A stretch of DNA of 6,248 nucleotides, taken from the NCBI GenBank assembly GCA_025355115.1, contig JANXLO010000421.1:1-6248 (forward strand). Direction: 5' to 3'. The notes beneath the pieces were generated by a model. That model was not told where the DNA came from. It ran no database searches and saw only the letters and a program-made list of their open reading frames with translations. Below, piece by piece: positions 4,845-6,248 of the stretch. This DNA comes from Chthonomonadaceae bacterium. GTDB taxonomy: Bacteria; Armatimonadota; Chthonomonadetes; Chthonomonadales; Chthonomonadaceae. Positions within the stretch are counted from its first letter, which is position 1. Each line of letters begins with the position of its first letter. The position numbers were made by a program, and so were the translations under genes.

Positions 4845-6248
4845 TTGCGACGCACGAAAATCGTCTGCACCATTGGACCCTCGAGCCGAAAACGGGCGGT
4901 GATCGAGCGTCTGATCCGGGCGGGAATGGACGTGGCCCGACTAAATTTCTCGCATGGCACACATGAGGAGCATGCCCATGCGATAGCCGATTTGCGGGAT
5001 ATTTCTCGCAGGCTCGGCAGGCCGCTCGCGCTTCTTCAGGATTTGAGTGGGCCGAAGGTGCGCCTCGGCCAGTTTCCTGCCCCAAGCGTTACACTGCGGC
5101 GCGGGCAGGAGGTCGGCTTCACAGCCCAGGCCGAAGAGGACGACCCGGACTGGACCTCTGCCTCGGCGCTTGAGGCATGGCAGAGACGCACCGTCAACTC
5201 GCTTATATTGCCGTTGCCAGTGCCACAGTTGATAGCAGCACTAAAGCCGAACTGTCATCTCCTGCTGGACGACGGCAAGATAGAACTGAAAGTGGTTCGT
5301 TGCGCAGGGGAACCCGGCGATCCTAATCGCGTAGTGTGGGCGAAGTGCATCGTCGGCGGTGAGTTGAAGCCTCGCAAGGGTGTGACGGCTCCGGGCGTGA
5401 AGTTCGACGTGCCCGCCATCACCGCCAAGGATTTGAACGATCTGCGCTTCGGGCTCGAGCAGGGGGTGGACTGGGCCGCGGCCTCTTATGTGCGGACGGC
5501 AGAGGATCTAGATCCACTCTTCGCGCTTATGGCCAAAGTGGGCCGGAAAATCCCGCTCATCGCCAAGATTGAGAAGGCAGAGGCTGTCCACAATCTTAGC
5601 TCGCTGCTAGGTGTAGTGGACGGAATCATGGTGGCTCGCGGCGATCTCGGCGTGGAGATGCCCTTTGATGAGGTTCCAATCGTTCAAAAGAGGATCATCC
5701 TCGCTTGCAATCGGGCAGGCAAGCCGGTGATCACGGCCACGCAGATGCTGGAAAGCATGATCCAGAATCCGCGTCCGACACGTGCGGAAGCCACCGATGT
5801 CGCCAATGCCATTCTGGACGGGACGGACGCGGTCATGCTATCCGGTGAGACGGCGGCAGGACAGTTTCCCGTCGAGGCTGTCGTCACGATGGCGCGAATC
5901 GCTCTAAAGGCCGAGGCCGCTTTGTTTGAGGGGATGGACTTTGGGAGGCGCCTACCCGTTCCCATCGGCGTGACCGAGGCGGTGGCGCGAGCTTCGGCGG
6001 AGATCGCCTGCGAGCTGAAGGCTCGCGCGATCCTCTGTGCGACGACAAGTGGAGCCACAGCCCGCATGGTCGCACAGCACCGCCCGAAAGTACCTATCAT
6101 CGCCGTGACCACGGAGGAGTCGACCTACCAACAGCTAGCGCTGACCTGGGGAGTGCAGCCGCTGCTGGTCGAGCGAGTTCAGAACACGGACGACATGCTC
6201 CAGGTGACGGTGGATGCGGCTCACCACGCAAGGCTAGTCAAAAACGGA
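4845..6248 (+). CDS. pyk: Pyruvate kinase, TTG start, 3' end cut by the window edge
   Basis: Transfers phosphate from phosphoenolpyruvate to ADP, giving pyruvate and ATP; cytoplasmic, last step of glycolysis. The frame runs 468 codons to the last base without a stop. TTG 4845 is chosen because it directly precedes RRTKIVCTIGPSS; the first ATG (codon 28) would delete this essential strand. Landmarks: VARLNFSHG (30-38), DLSGPKVRLG (66-75), a B domain at about 78-178 containing LDDGKIEL (141-148), GVDWAAASYVR (207-217), catalytic Lys241 in IAKIEKAEAV, metal ligands Glu243 and Asp267 (MVARGDLGVEMP), KPVITATQMLESMI (293-306), TRAEATDVANAILDGTDAVMLSGETAAG (312-339), and the C-terminal domain with TSGATARMVAQHRP (401-414). 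The segment before the barrel re-entry, KGVTAPGVKFDVPAIT (178-193), departs from the usual INLPG-x-LP pattern, and DLSGPKV replaces the common DLQGPKI. About 25-30 residues are probably missing at the C-terminus, unless an extra C-terminal domain follows. Likely co-transcribed with the unknown gene 51 bp upstream. Confidence 0.95.
   Translation, partial: MRRTKIVCTIGPSSRKRAVIERLIRAGMDVARLNFSHGTHEEHAHAIADLRDISRRLGRPLALLQDLSGPKVRLGQFPAPSVTLRRGQEVGFTAQAEEDDPDWTSASALEAWQRRTVNSLILPLPVPQLIAALKPNCHLLLDDGKIELKVVRCAGEPGDPNRVVWAKCIVGGELKPRKGVTAPGVKFDVPAITAKDLNDLRFGLEQGVDWAAASYVRTAEDLDPLFALMAKVGRKIPLIAKIEKAEAVHNLSSLLGVVDGIMVARGDLGVEMPFDEVPIVQKRIILACNRAGKPVITATQMLESMIQNPRPTRAEATDVANAILDGTDAVMLSGETAAGQFPVEAVVTMARIALKAEAALFEGMDFGRRLPVPIGVTEAVARASAEIACELKARAILCATTSGATARMVAQHRPKVPIIAVTTEESTYQQLALTWGVQPLLVERVQNTDDMLQVTVDAAHHARLVKNG

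Noticed and set aside
4471..5085. Minus-strand open frame of 204 codons
   Set aside because: It overlaps both the unknown gene and the certain N-terminus of pyruvate kinase; composition (Arg, Pro, Cys, Ser) indicates a shadow.

Overview
The window is chromosomal-type bacterial DNA of fairly high GC (about 60% by eye). Genes are closely packed, with AGGAG-type ribosome binding sites 6-8 nt before most starts. No mobile element, CRISPR array, tRNA or rRNA was seen. The phylum cannot be fixed from the sequence. GC level, a TTG start and a GGCAGGAATGCC-like motif would fit a lineage such as Armatimonadota or Chloroflexota, but that is only a guess.

Layout, left to right. (1) Positions 2-301 hold the 3' end of an unrecognised plus-strand gene. 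(2) A 13-bp perfect hairpin at 341-377 lies between it and a convergent minus-strand gene. (3) That gene (460-777, minus) encodes a small exported protein with duplicated Y-x-D-G motifs. Its leader carries a bipartite inverted repeat (782-797 / 841-860) that would pair with its own Shine-Dalgarno. (4) Divergently, 928-1857 encodes a two-domain rhodanese-type sulfurtransferase, followed 41 bp later by a DapA/NanA-family class I aldolase (1899-2810). The two probably form one transcript. (5) A good sigma-70-like promoter at 2872-2901 precedes enolase (eno, 2951-4237). (6) A 148-nt spacer with an imperfect hairpin leads to an unrecognised 135-residue gene (4386-4793). (7) Pyruvate kinase starts at a TTG codon (4845) and runs off the right edge, still open at codon 468.

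Functionally, eno makes phosphoenolpyruvate and pyk converts it to pyruvate, so the right half is a lower-glycolysis cluster with an uncharacterised protein between the two enzymes. The aldolase lacks the arginine expected in dihydrodipicolinate synthase. It looks more like a pyruvate-releasing or pyruvate-condensing sugar-acid aldolase, which would also connect to the pyruvate node. The sulfurtransferase may use 3-mercaptopyruvate (again giving pyruvate) or thiosulfate. That shared theme is inference.

No clearly new multi-gene system is visible. The best leads are the self-sequestering leader of the small secreted repeat protein, the unknown protein between eno and pyk with its structured leader, and the atypical active-site residues of the DapA-family enzyme.
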